Positions 44,592 through 56,730 of a stretch of DNA of 64,000 nucleotides are shown here, piece after piece. Positions within the stretch are counted from its first letter, which is position 1; the number at the start of each line of letters is the position of its first letter. The stretch is taken from assembly GCA_963921825.1 (NCBI GenBank), contig OY997591.1:16239515-16303514 (forward strand), in the 5' to 3' direction. Below the pieces are notes generated by a model that was not told the origin of the DNA, did not search any database, and saw nothing but the letters and a program-made list of their open reading frames with translations. A program made the translations under genes and the position numbers. The stretch comes from Erodium maritimum (Eukaryota > Streptophyta > Magnoliopsida > Geraniales > Geraniaceae).

Positions 44592-45655
44592 TGAGTGCCC
44601 GTGGGGTTGTTGAGCCCGTGAGTTATTGTTGGTGGTTTTGAGTGGTCGTGAGTGCCCGTGGGGTTGTTGAGCCCTTGAGTTACCGTTGGTGTATCTTGGG
44701 AGGCCGTGAGTGCCTGTGGGGTTGTTGAGTCCGTGTTTTACGGATGGTGTCTTGGGTTGCCATGAGTGCATGTGGAGTGCTGAACTTGTGTTGTTGCTGT
44801 TTGTTGAACTTTGTTTGTGATTGTGATTGTGGTTACCTGAGGTTGTGGGCCCGCTTCATGAAATAGGGGTCCTCGATCACACGCGTCCGCATGTTCAGAC
44901 GGGGTAGGGGGCCCGCCCGTCAGTAAAGGGGGACCGCCCGTCAGTAAAGGGGTCCTGGCCGCGCGTGTGTGGTTTGGGGTTGTGAGTGTGATAGGTCGAC
45001 AGCCTGATCCGACTTTGTGTCGAGGAAATGCGACAGGTCGACCGCCTGACCTGATGAGATCGATAAAGGGCGTGAGGGAGGTTACGGAGCAGCTGGTTTG
45101 CGATCCTTTGTGATCTTGTTTGGTGTGCGATCCTTTGTGATATTGTTTGGTGTTGCGTAGCTTTCTGTCGTGTCCTTGGAGGAGGTCGTCGATAGTTGTG
45201 TCGGGTTTACATTACGAGTCCGAGTGTTGAGTCTGTTCAGGAAGGTAACGAGTTGTGTGTCAGTTGAGTACTTGAGTTTGGGGATTGTATTCCCGGTGTT
45301 GGGTTTGGTTTTGGTGTTACCGGCATTGTCTGCTAATTATGCCGTAGTCAGTCTGTTATCCGTGGTGGTGAGCGAACGCTCACCCCTAGCTGCTTTTCCT
45401 ACAGGTACCGGTCGCAGGTTGGACTAGGTGAGCTTCTGAAGCTTTAGGAGCTAGGAGCGGGATTCTGGGTTTATTTTGAATCTAGCGACGGATACCATAC
45501 TTTTGTCCACTTGTTGGGACGTATTTTAAGTTGTAAATATTATTTTGTTGAACAAATGGTGTTTTAAAAGTGGTTTAATGTAAAAGGTGTCAAAATGTTT
45601 TATTGTTTTAAAGGGTCACGTCCTGAGTTCGGTTTACTGAAATTGGGGCGTGACA
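44592..45655 (+). repeat. LTR-A copy A4, rear part
   Basis: Starts in mid-array (TGAGTGCCCGTGGGGTTG) exactly where the inverted front part stops. It passes a 18-bp palindrome (45367-45384), the CAG acceptor-like site (45404) and ends GGGGCGTGACA at 45655, followed by TSD copy GAGGG. Joined to 38904-42454 it gives a complete LTR-A of about 4.6 kb, 1.2 kb of which is internal duplication. Confidence 0.85.
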
Positions 45656-46184
45656 GAGGGTATTTTAGACTTTTCTCCATTAGGTTTAAGACCCCTTTTG
45701 GGTTGCATTTCAGCTCATTTTATTCCTTGGTGGCCGAAAATCACAAGAAGGAGAGAAGAGAAGAGCTCACAAGCTTGGATAAGAAGCAAGTGGGAAAAGG
45801 GGAGCTTGTTGGTGGATTTCTTCTCAAATCATCTCCAAAATCACTCCATCTTCACCCCCTTTCCATTCCCAAGGTAAGTAATCTCTAAAATCCTACTTTC
45901 AATTAAGTTGGGGTTATGGGTTTCTATGGAAATTGCTTGAACTAGATGGGTTTTGATTTATTTGTTGTTAGATGGTTGTTTTGATGAAGAATAATGGAGG
46001 TTTTGGTTAGAAATCATTTAATTGTTGATGTTTTGAGGAAACTCATTATGAGTATTAAAGTTTGAGGGTTTTGGTGACTGATTTTGGAGTTTGATGAGGT
46101 TAGAAACGAAGTTTTTGAAGTAGATTTTCGTGGGAACGAAGTTGGGGAAAAAGAAGTTGGGTCTGCCAAGATTTGGCACAGAAA

Positions 46185-46395
46185 GGGCCTCTGGCCGGCC
46201 CTCTGAGCGGCACGGAGAGGGTCCCTGACCGGCCCTCTGAGCGGCACGGTCCGGGCTTGGTACCGACCCTCTGAGAGGAACGGTCCGGGTTCCAGACCGG
46301 CCATCAGAGTGGCACGGTCCGGGCCTCTAGCCGGCCCTCTGAGGGGCACAGTCCGGGTCCCAGACCGGGCCTCTGAGGGGCACGGTCCGGGACGG
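46185..46395 (+). repeat. ~37-bp GC-rich tandem array in 5' LTR-B
   Basis: About six variable copies of ACCGGCCCTCTGAGCGGCAC + GGTCCGGG. The counterpart in the 3' LTR is at 54845-55045. Confidence 0.85.
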
Positions 46396-46609
46396 GTGCT
46401 GGATCTGTGGGCCGCCCGAATTGGGCCTTATGGGCCCAATTTATCTTTTGGCCCAAGTTTGTCGTTAGGGGTCATTTATGTATTTCTCATTAAAACCGAC
46501 CTTGAATGTTTATTAATTCTACTATTAGTTTACGATCCTAGACTTTATTCTCGAGCTCGGAGGAGACTACTAGGTGTTCGTGTGACTAAGCGTTTGGAAA
46601 GCACTTGAG

Positions 46610-47789
46610 GTAGGGAAGAGTAGTAATTACCGCTTTTAAATTAAAGAATGTTAATAATATGCATATAGGACGTTAGTAATCGGAAAATTCTTAGCTTGCA
46701 TATAGGATGTGATTAACTTGAATAACCGCTTTCAATTATGGGAATTGTCGTGCTGTAGAATCACATGTGGCCATGTCGGGCCTTAAGATTGTGTGTTGGT
46801 TGTGTTTGATGGTGGTTGATAGTCCTTAAATGTTGAGGTATAGTATATGCATTGTTTACTTTAAGAATCATGGTATGCGATATGAACGTGATGAATGTGA
46901 TATAAATGGTGATTTCGTGTTATGATTGGGTGAATGAATGTGTTGAGTGTAGTATGAATTGTTGTCTTGTGATATGATCGGGTGAATGATAGACCGATGT
47001 GGTGTGCTTGGTAAGTTGCATCGGTAAGCTTGATGGTATGATAAGTTCGGTGAACATGTTAGGTATAGTATTATGCGGTGAGACTTGTACCCCGCGCGAC
47101 GGGAGGATACCCGACCGAGTATGTGCCGGTCCGGTATGTGTGTGGTGTATTGTTTGCTTACCCCAATGTGCGTTTCCGGGAAGACATTTAGGCTGATGTG
47201 CGTTTCCGGTATGGTGTATTGTTTGCTTACCCCGATATGTGTTTCCAGGAAGACATCTACGTCGATAGTGCGTTTCCGGTATGATGTATTGTTTGCTTTC
47301 CCCGATGTGCGTTTCCGGGAAGACATTTACACCGATGGGTATTCCGGTATGATATATATTGTTTCACCCCGATGTTGGGTGTCCGGGAAGACATCTAGAC
47401 CGAGCGTGTATTCCGATCTGATATATTTGTTTCACCCTGATGCTGGATTGGGGGAAGATATCTAGACCGAGGTGGTGTTCCGGTACGATATGTTGAGCTG
47501 TGTGTGTGGATCGGAGTATCCCGGTGTACCTGTCTTATGTTCGTGTCATGTTGGATTTGAGTGATGTTCGTAGTAGACGTCGCAGTATAATATTCAGTTG
47601 TTTATATGTTTTCTTAACTTGGTTCTTTGGTCGATAATGTTGGGTTCCTATTGGTTTTCTATTCGTGTTGTCAGTTATTAGTTTATATTCTTGACTTAGT
47701 AATTATGGTGATGGAGCAGAAGTCCATTCCCGTTACTACTTTTTCCTAATAAGCGAAAGCTCACCCCCTATGTTTTCAGTATTTTACAG
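46610..47789 (+). other. candidate LTR leader intron, 5' LTR-B
   Basis: GT-AG pair TTGAG/GTAGGGAAGAG ... TATTTTACAG/GTTTCGATCG, 1180 bp; the 3' LTR pair is also exactly 1180 bp. It encloses a ~68-bp tandem array. The flanking sequences resemble those around the equivalent pair in LTR-A. Hypothetical. Confidence 0.35.
47130..47490 (+). repeat. ~68-bp tandem array in 5' LTR-B
   Basis: About five diverged units each containing GTATGATGTATTGTTTGC, CCCCGATGTG and TTTCCGGGAAGACATCTA. The counterpart in the 3' LTR is at 55797-56160. Confidence 0.85.
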
Positions 47790-48056
47790 GTTTCGATCGT
47801 GAGTCGGTCTAGAGGACGTCTCAGAGCGTGGGAGCTCATCGAGAGTCCGGGTATTTATCTTTAGTAAAGACGTACTTTCTATTTTACATCAAACCTTGTT
47901 TTCCCCTAATTATATTTTGAGCGTTGACTCGTGGCATCGAATTTGTTGATTTGGAACTAAATTTTGGAGTTATAATTCATTTAATTTTCCTTATTTTATT
48001 ATTACTTTAGTTCACGCCTCGAGTCCGGCCAAAACCGGATTTTAGGCGTGACAATT

Positions 48057-48069
48057 TGGTATCAGAGCT
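48057..48069 (+). other. primer-binding site of the LTR-B element
   Basis: TGGTATCAGAGCT, three bases after the LTR end; complementary to the initiator Met tRNA 3' end apart from the last base. Confidence 0.85.
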
Positions 48070-49096
48070 CCGGTTTCTCAAAATTTCGGACCGTACGTCA
48101 ATTAGGTGGGTAGAGTTAAGTCGTTAGGAGTCGAGTGTTCGGTTACGAAAATCGGAAATGTCCTGAACATAGATTCGAGACGACGAGAGTCTCGGGTAGT
48201 GAAGGGCTTTGTTTTTATTTGCCTTGTCCTTTGTTGTGCGGTGTACTTCGGTTGAACTGTTGTGACGATCGACTGAGATCGAGGTTGACTTTTGTTGTGC
48301 TGTGTGATTCGGTTGAGCTGTGGTGCCGATCGATTGAGATCGAGGTTGTTTAGCGAGCAATGCTCGATCTGTGTGGTGACTTGTTTGTCTTGGGCGATTC
48401 AGTGATCGTTTAGTGAGTTGCCGCCTTGTTCGGCCGTTGATCGATTGGTTAAATGTGAAGTGTTGACTTGGTTGGGTGGTACTCGTGTGAATTACCGAGA
48501 CCCGAGGTGTAAAGCTGCGATGTTTTGTTGTGTGCTATGTTGTGCTGATATGCTTTGTGCAAGATGTGAGTTGAATGTCCCGCGTAAGCGGATGGTTAGT
48601 GAAATTTTCAAACGGGTCATGCCCAAATTTCTGCAAAACTGAAGTGTTTGTACTATCACAGGTTGCTCAGGGGCACCACTGTAATCGAACGTGATAGGGG
48701 GATGTCAAGTGGTTACAACGTAATTCGCGGACGCCTGAATCGGGTTGTAACGACACGATATCGACATGAATATTATGTTAGAAAGAGAAAGTGTTGAGGA
48801 CCCTGAAACCAAGTTGAGGTTTGCACTTGTGGAGCTAAATTAACATTGAGACTTCTGTTGAATCACTAATACGTGAATTGTGGAATGTGTGACAATTGTG
48901 TGGAATTGTTGAACTGTGTGATTGACTGGTATGACGTACAAGGGTACGGGTTTCCCTGTTGTGTGAGACTACTTATGACTGCAAAAAGCAGACTTGTTGT
49001 TGGTCCCAGTATGACCCTTGTGAAACGTGTGTGAACGCTACTGGTTTAAGCGAGCCGCTTTATACGAAATTAAGAAACTGAACATGTGCGTTATCC
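48070..49096 (+). other. untranslated leader of the LTR-B element
   Basis: About 1 kb between PBS and gag with no long open frame, as in many plant chromoviruses. It contains two imperfect copies of a GACGATCGACTGAGATCGAGG block (48262 and 48324). Confidence 0.6.
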
Positions 49097-50590
49097 ATGC
49101 AGCGGATATATGACATGACACCGACCTACGTACCACGAGGCATTAGGAGCCGGCCAGTTGGAGGCCGAGGGCAGCCACCTACCATTGAGTCGGCAGGGGC
49201 AACGAGCGCCCAGGATGCTCCCACTGAGGAGCGCATGAGAGATGATGTAGGACCTTCAGGGCTACCGCCCAGAGTTCCTCCGGTCACAGAGCCGACCCAG
49301 GCGACCACTCTGGAGGAGCTGGTTTGCACAGTTCAGAGTCTCCCGGCGATCATCGCCCAGAGGGAGGCTGCGGCATCGGCACCAGAGACTGTGCCTGCTG
49401 CCCCTGCAGCTGCTGGTGTGAGGTCGAGTCAGGCCGATAGCTTCACGAACCAGGCGCTGAGGGGCTTCCTCAGGCTGGGTACTCATGTCTTTTCTGGGGA
49501 GCCAGATCCCGAGGTAGCCGAGAGATGGCTGGAGCAGATCACCCGCAATTTGGATACGTCGGGGATCGTGGATGGCCACATTGAGAGTATCCTTTGCAGT
49601 GTTCCAACTGAAGGATGATGCGTACCATTGGTAGCAACGCGAGCAAATCAGGGTTGGAGACGACTTTCAGTTGTTCGGCAGACTGTTTTTGGAGCAGTAT
49701 TTCCCGAGGTCAGCACGAGATGACAGATGCCAGCAGTACCTAGAGCTGCGTCAGCGCGGGATGACTGTATCGGAGTATGAGGCGAGGTTCACATCCTTGT
49801 CTTGGTTCGCACCAGAGATGGTGCAAACCGAGGAGCGCCATTGTAGGCGATTCGAGGGGGGGCTTATCCTGTCGATCGTTGACCGAGTCACCGCCTTGAG
49901 GACTGAGGTGTACACTGAGCTAGTGGACCAGGCACTGGCAGTGGAGCGACACTTCTGAGAGACCACCAAGGCTCAGGAGAGCAGGTCGATACTGAGTGGC
50001 TTTTTGAGGTCGTCTGAGGGCCACGATCCGAGGAGGCAGAGGACCTCAGGATCTTTCCGGCCACAACCCTAGTCTGGTGGGATGCGACAGGTCGGAGCAG
50101 TGGTGTCCGTGGGACCTGCCCCGTTAGAGAGGTTGTTCCCCCTGTGCAGACAGCTGGGTCATCTAGCCCGAGATTGTCCGAGGAGTAGTGGACCTGTAGA
50201 CCGCCCCGCGGGTCGTCCGACGAGGGTCGAGGAGAGGCCGCGTGCCGATGAGAGGACATGCTACCATTGCGGTCGACTAGGACACATCTCTAGTGTGTGT
50301 CCCGACTGGATTGGAGGACCGGCAGCGCAGCTACCACAGCAGACGCAACCCCTCCAGGCACCCTCTTTCCGCCTGCGTCAGAATCAGGCTTCGAGAGCCC
50401 CATGCCGGGCAGCGAGCGCACCAGCACAGAGACATCAGCCGAGGACTCCGCCGCAGATGACCATTGCACCACCCCCGAGAGGAGGACCTCAGGCACATCA
50501 GGGCCGGGTGTACGCTGTCACTGACTCCCGAGCAGAGGGACGTCACTCCAATCATGAGACCACTCAGGGTACATGCTTGCTTTACAATTC
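49097..50590 (+). pseudogene. gag of the LTR-B element (broken)
   Basis: The ATG at 49097 opens a Pro/Ala/Glu-rich N-terminus followed by the gag core (HVFSGEPDPEVAERWLEQI). A frameshift near 49590 moves to the frame used by the rest of the polyprotein (LFGRLFLEQYFPRSARDDR, then MTVSEYEARFTSL). In-frame stops lie near 49635, at 49956-49958 and at 50070-50072. Two zinc knuckles follow: the first (PLCRQLGHLARDC) lacks its first Cys, the second (50259-50300, CYHCGRLGHISSVC) is intact. The protein is inactive as encoded. Confidence 0.85.
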
Positions 50591-53500
50591 TTGAGCGTCT
50601 TTCTTATTTGATATTGGGGCATCACATTCTTTCATCTCTTCTACTTTCGCTGGTATGTTGGGATTGAGGGTAGAGCAGTTGAGTCGATCTTTATATCTTG
50701 ACACCCCGGTTAAGGGAGATGTGGTCCTAAGTACCGTATGTCGTGCTAGTGAGATTAGAGTGGCTGATTGCCCTTTTATTGGTGATTTGCTTGTGTTGGA
50801 CATGACAACATTTGACGTGATCTTGGGGATGGACTGGCTTGCGAGGTATCGAGCGTCGATCGATTGCTATCGACGGCAGGTGACAGTAGTATCGGGCGAC
50901 ACGATCGTCACTTGTGTCTTGGGCAGTAGGAGCAGAGTTCTCCTGTCAGCATTGACCGTGGGAGATGAGGCGACGGCCGTTCAGAGCAGAGAGCTGCCGC
51001 GGGTAGTGTGCGACTTCCCGGAGGTGTTTCTGGAGGAGTTGTCAGGATTACCGCCGGCGCACGAGGTTGAGTTTAGGATCGAATTGATACTGAGGACGGC
51101 GTCGATATCCATCGCCCCGTATCGGTTTGCATCAGCCGAGTTGGTCGAGCTGAAGCGACAACTCGAGGAGCTTCGGGAGAATGGATTTATCCATCCTAGT
51201 GATTCACCATGGGGAGCACCCGCCCTCTTCGTGAAGAAGAAGGGTGGAGCACTGAGGATGTGCATCGATTACCGGAAGTTGAACCGGGTCACGGTGAAGA
51301 ACCGCTACCCGATGCCGATGATCGATGACTTGTTCGATCAGTTGAGAGGAGCGAAGTTCTTCTCGAAGATTGGTCTGCGATCCGGATATTATCAGTTGAG
51401 GGTTCGGGAGGAGGATGTGGAGAAGACCGCATTTCGGACTCGGTATGGACACTACGAGTTCCTGGTGATGCCGTTCGGATTGACGAATGCGCCTGCAGCG
51501 TTCATGGACCTGATGAACGGTATCTTCCGACCGTACCTGGACCAGTTCCTCGTGGTATTCGTAGACGACATTTTGATCTATTCGCCGAGTGAGGAGGCGC
51601 ATGTGGAGCACCTGAGGACAGTTTTGACGTTGTTGTGCACTCACCAGTTGTACGGAAACCTGGAGAAGTGCGAGTTTTGGCTCGCCGAGGTGAAGTTCCT
51701 CGGTCATGTTGTGTCCCGAGAGGGTATACTATTCGATCCAGTGAAGATCGACGCGGTCTTGAAGTGGGCACGGCCCACGAGTGTCTTCGAGATCCGTAGC
51801 TTCCTAGGCTTGGCAGGATACTATCGACGGTTCGTCCAGGACTTCTAACGCTTGGCCGCGCCGATGACTGCCTTGACACGTAAGGAAGCCGAGTTTGTGT
51901 GGACTGATGAGTGTGAGCACTCCTTTACCGAGATGAAGGATCGTCTGAATATCGCACCCGTGTTGATAGTGCCGGAGCGCGGGGTTGGATATGATGTGTA
52001 TTGTGATGCGTCTGGTGAGGGACTGGGGTGTGTGTTGATGCAATCCGGGAAGGTAGTTGCTTATGGCTCCAGACAGTTGAAGATACATGAGCGCAACTAC
52101 CCTACCCATGACTTTGAGTTGGCAGCAGTCGTCTTCGCGCTGAAGAGCGGGCGGCACTACTTGTACGAAGAGCGATTCTGGGTGTTCTCGGATCACAAGA
52201 GTCTCAAGTACATCTTCTCCCAGTAAGACTTAAACATGCGCCAGAGGCGGTGGATGGAGTTACTTGAGGAGTACGACTTCGAGTTACTCTACCATCCGGG
52301 CAAGGCGAACGTTGTCGCCGATGCCCTGGGTAAGAAGTCGGTCCACTGCCTGGCCGATATATCAGTCCGAGAGTGGGACATGATGAAGGAGTTGAGCTCG
52401 TTTAGGCTTGAGCTAGATGAGATCACCGATGGCGTGGCCATGTGTTCGCTGGTGGCTCAGCCCACACTAGTTGCTCGTGTACTGGAGGCAAAGGCCGAGG
52501 ATGCCGAGACGGCAGAGTTCCAGGAGAGGATTACCAGCGGTGTTGACGCCGAGGGCTGGGAGCAGGGTACTGATCTGGGTCTACGTTACCGAGGAGGACT
52601 GTTTGTACCGCGCAGCTGTCGAGACGCTGTGTTGAGAGAGTCTCATCACTCCCGTCTTGCTGTGCACTCAGGTGGCACCAAGATGTATCGGGATGTCAGA
52701 CGACAGTTTTGGTGGAGCGGGATGCGGAGAGCAGTTGCGGAGTTTGTCTCGAGATGCCTTACTTGTCAGCAAGTGAAGGCCGAGCATCAGCGTCCCGCTG
52801 GTTTATTACAGCAACTGCCGATCACGCAGTGGAAGTGGGAGCACGTCACGATGGACTTTGTGTGCAGCTTACCGAGGTCGCCGAGAGGGCACGATGCCGT
52901 TTGGGTGGTGGTCGACCGACTGACCAAGTCTGCACACTTCTTAGCTAAGAGGATGATTGATACGGTTGACACTCTGAGTCGCCTGTACGTTCGAGAGATT
53001 ATCCGACTTCACGGGGTTCCAGTGTCGGTGGTGTTCGACAGAGATCCTCGTCTCACCTCCAGGTTTTGGGAGAGCTTGCAAAGAGCATTAGGGACTGAGG
53101 TCCTACTTAGTACAACGTACCACCCGCAGACATATGTTCAGTTAGAGCGCACGATTCAGATCTTAGAGGATAAGCTGCGAGCGTGCGTGCTAGACTACCG
53201 AGGATCATGGGAGGACCACCTACCATTAGCCGAGTTTTCCTACAACAACAGCTTCCAGGCCAGTATCGGGATGGCACCGTTCGAGGCGTTGTATGGTAGG
53301 TCGTGTCGATCGCCCGTGTGTTGGGCAGAGGTGGGAGAAGGGAGTTTACTTGGTCCGGAGCTTGTCCGAGAGACGACGGAGAAGGTCGCGCTGATTCAGG
53401 AGCAGTTGAGGACCGCGCAGAGTCGACATAAGAGTTACGATGATAGACGATGCCGACCTCTCGAGTTTACAGTTGGTGATCATGTGTTTTTGAGGGTGAG

Positions 53501-53893
53501 CCTGAAAAAGGGGCTAGTGCGGTTCAACCGCGGTAGAGGCAAGTTGGCCCCGCGGTTTATCGGACCTTTTGAGGTTTTGGGCAGAGTGGGAGCCGTTGCT
53601 TACCGTCGTGCATTGCCACTGCAGCTTGGGAACGTTCATAACGTCTTCTACGTTTCCCAACTGCGGAAGTACACCGCGAACCCCTCCCACGTTATTGAGT
53701 GGACGGACATCGTGGTAGCCGAGGATGTTTCGTATGAGGAACAACCAGTCAGGATTCTGGATACCCGCGAGCAGGTCTTGCGTGGCAAGACTATCCCACT
53801 AGTACGAGTGCAGTGGCGGCACCACAGAGCTGAGTCGACCTAGGAGCGCGAGGATGAGGTTCGCGCGAAGTACCCTAGTCTGTTCGACCCTTG
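50591..53893 (+). pseudogene. pol of the LTR-B Ty3/gypsy element (protease, RT, RNase H, integrase; broken)
   Basis: One frame carries the Ty3/gypsy order: protease ([11 protein letters not shown] at 50607; the active-site Asp-Thr/Ser-Gly now reads DIG), RT ([11 protein letters not shown] at 51366-51401, where the conserved catalytic Asp is Gly; FVDD intact at 51558-51569), RNase H ([15 protein letters not shown] region), integrase HHCC (HHSRLAVHSGG...CLTCQQ) and DDE core (MDFVCSLP, VFDRDPRLTS, LERTIQ). The C-terminus KTIPLVRVQW...EREDEVRAKYPSLF fits the chromodomain-like tail of Tekay/Del-type chromoviruses. Stops at 50592-50594, 51846-51848, 52224-52226 and 53841-53843 break it. It cannot make a working polyprotein. 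Clade assignment is by motif and is tentative. Confidence 0.88.
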
Positions 53894-53933
53894 AGGTACT
53901 TTCATTTTAAATTTTCGAGGACGAAATTCTTTT

Positions 53934-53946
53934 AAGGGGGGTAGAT
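53934..53946 (+). other. polypurine tract
   Basis: AAGGGGGGTAGAT immediately upstream of the 3' LTR start TGTAAGAACCG, the expected plus-strand priming site. Confidence 0.8.
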
Positions 53947-56730
53947 TGTAAGAACCGCTCCCGGTCGATCCCGGTCGAACCGGTGAATTTTGGCGAAAGT
54001 TGACTTTCGATTGGAAAAGTCAACCGATGACTTTGGGGATCATTCGGGACCTTTCTGGGACCCAAAAAGCTTAGCCGTCGTTACGGTTAGCTTAGTTGTG
54101 TTGTTTCCTTTCAAATGATTGTCTTTGCGAATAAGTCAAACTCGGGTCAAACTAAGGCTAATTAACGACTAAACCTAATTAAATTAAAGGTGCTGGAAAT
54201 TATTAAGGGCAAGGTGCCCCCCACTTGGACACTTGTCCATGGTGGCTTGGAGGAGAAGAAATGGTCTAGAATGACCCATTTAACCTCATGTGTGCCGACA
54301 TAGAAGAAGGAAAACTAGAGGGCATTTTAGACTTTTCTCCATTAGGTTTATGACCCTTTTGGGTTGCATTTCAGCTCATTTTATTCCTTGGTGGCCGAAA
54401 ATCACAAGAAGGAGAGAAGAGAAGAGCTCACAAGCTTGCAGAAGAAGCAAGTGGGAAAATGGGAGCTTTTTTGTGGATTTATTCTCAAATCATCTCCAAA
54501 ATCACTCCATCTTCATCCCCTTTCCATTCCCAAGGTAAGTAATCTCTAAAATTCTACTTTCAATTAAGTTGGGGTTATGAGTTTCTATGGAAATTGCTTG
54601 AACTAGATGGGTTTTGATTTATTTGTTGTTAGATGGTTGTTTTGATGAAGAATAATGGAGGTTTTGGTTAGAAATCATTTGATTGTTGATGTTTTGAGGA
54701 AACCCATTATGGGTATTAAATTTTGAGGGTTTAGGTGACTGATTTTGGAGTTTGATGAGGTTAGAAATGGAGTTTTTGAAGTAGATTTTCGTGGAAACGA
54801 AGTTGGGGAAGAAGAAGTTGGGTCTGCCCAGATTTGGCACGGAAAGGGCCTCTGGCCGGCCCTCTGAGCGGCACAGAGAGGGTCCCTGATCGACCTTCTG
54901 AGCGGCACGGTCCAGGCTTGGTACCGACCCTCTGAGAGGCACGGTTCAGGTCTCAGACCGGCCCTCTGAGTGGCACGGTCCGGGTCCTAGACCGGCCATC
55001 TGAGTGGCACGGTCCGGGCCTGGTGTCGGGCCTCTGAGGGGAACGGTCCGGGCCGGGTGCTAGATCTGTGGGCCACCCGAGTTGGGCCTTGTTCGGGCCC
55101 AATTTACCTTCTGGCCAAAGTTTGTCATTAGGGGTAATTTAGGTATTTCTCATTAAAACCGAACTTGAATGGTTATTAATTCTAGTATTAATTTATGATC
55201 CTAGACTTTATTCTCGAGCTCGGAGGAGTAGACTACTAGGCGTTCGTGTGACTAAGCGTTGGGAAAGCACTTGAGGTAGGGAAGAGTAGTAATTACCGCT
55301 TTTAAATTAAATAATGTTAATAGTATGCATATAGGACGTTAATAACCGGAAAAGTCTTAGCTTGCATATAGGATGTAATTAACTAGAATAACCGCTTTCA
55401 ATTATGGGAATTGTCGTGCTGTAGAATCACATGTGGCCATGTCGGGCCTTAAGATTGTGTGTTGGTTGTGTTTGATGGTGGTTGATAGTCCTTAAATGTC
55501 GAGGTATAATATATGCATTGTTTACTTTAAGAATCATGATATGCGATATGAACATGATGAATGTGATATAAATGGTGATTTCTTTTTATGATTGGGTGAA
55601 TGAATGTGTTGAGTGTAGTATGAATTGTTGTCTTGTGATATGATCGGGTGAATGATAGACCGATGTGGTGTGCTTGGTAAGTTGCATCGGTAAGCTTGAT
55701 GGTATGATAAGTTCGGTGAACATGTTAGGTATAGTATTATGCGGTGAGACTTGTACCCCGCGCGACGGGAGGATACCCGACCGAGTATGTGCCGGTCCGG
55801 TATGTGTGTGGTGTATTGTTTGCTTACCCCAATGTGTGTTTCCGGGAAGACATTTAGGCTGATGTGCGTTTCCGGTATGGTGTATTATTTGCTTACCCCG
55901 ATGTGTGTTTCCGGGAAGACATCTACGTCGATAGTGCGTTTCCGGTATGATGTATTATTTGCTTTCCCCGATGTGTGTTTCCGGGAAGACATCTAGACCA
56001 ATGGGTATTCCGGTATGATGTATATTGTTTCACCCCGATGCTGTGTGTCCGGGAAGACATCTAGACCGAGGGTGTATTCCGGTCTGATGTATTTGTTTCA
56101 CCCCGATGCTGGATTCCGGGAAGATATCTAGACCGAGGTGGTGTTCCGGTACAATATGTTGAGCTGCGTGTGTGGATCGGAGTATCCCAGTGTACTTGTC
56201 TTATGTTCGTGTCATGTTGGATTTGAGTGATGTTCACAGCAGACGTCGCAGTATAATATTTTGTTGTTTATATGTTTTCTTAGCTTGGTTCTTTGGTCGA
56301 TAATGTTGGGTTCCTGTTGGTTTTCTATTTTTGTTGTCAGCTATTAGTTTATATTCTTGACTTAGTAATTATGGTGATGGAGCGGAAGTCCATTCCCGTT
56401 ACTACTTTTTCCTACTGAGTGAAAGCTCACCCCCTCTGTTTTCATTGTTTTACAGGTTTCGATCGTGAGTCGGTCTAGAGGACGTCTTAGAGCTCGGGAG
56501 CTCATCGAGAGTCCAGGGATTTACCTTTAGTAGAGACGTACTTTCTATTTTACATCAAACCTTGTTTTTCCCTAATTATATTTTGAGCGTTGACTCGTCG
56601 CATCGAATTTTTTGATTTGGAACTAAATTTTGGAGTTATAATTCGTTTAACTTTCCTTTTATTATCATTATTTTACTATTACTTTAGTTCACGTCTCGAG
56701 TCCGGCCAAAACCGGATTTGGGGCGTGACA
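53947..56730 (+). repeat. 3' LTR-B (complete)
   Basis: 2784 bp, TGTAAGAACCGCTCCCGG to GGGGCGTGACA, followed by TSD GTCGT (56731-56735). It contains AAG/GTAAGT at 54534/54535, GC-rich 37-bp repeats (54845-55045), the GAG/GTAGGG donor (55275/55276), the 68-bp array (55797-56160) and the TTTACAG acceptor (56455). It is close in sequence to the 5' copy with scattered substitutions, so the insertion is not brand new. Confidence 0.92.

Larger units (their letters stand above)
45656..48053 (+). repeat. 5' LTR-B, main part
   Basis: Nearly identical to 54330-56730, including both tandem arrays and the end TTTTAGGCGTGACA. The first part of this LTR is at 42455-42580 on the opposite strand. It contains a strong donor-like AAG/GTAAGT at 45873/45874 and a GAG/GTAGGG...TTTTACAG pair (46609/46610 to 47789). 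Small open frames are not genes. Confidence 0.88.

Noticed and set aside
48124-48642. Small genes in the LTR-B leader
   Set aside because: They sit between PBS and gag in many frames with no conserved motif.
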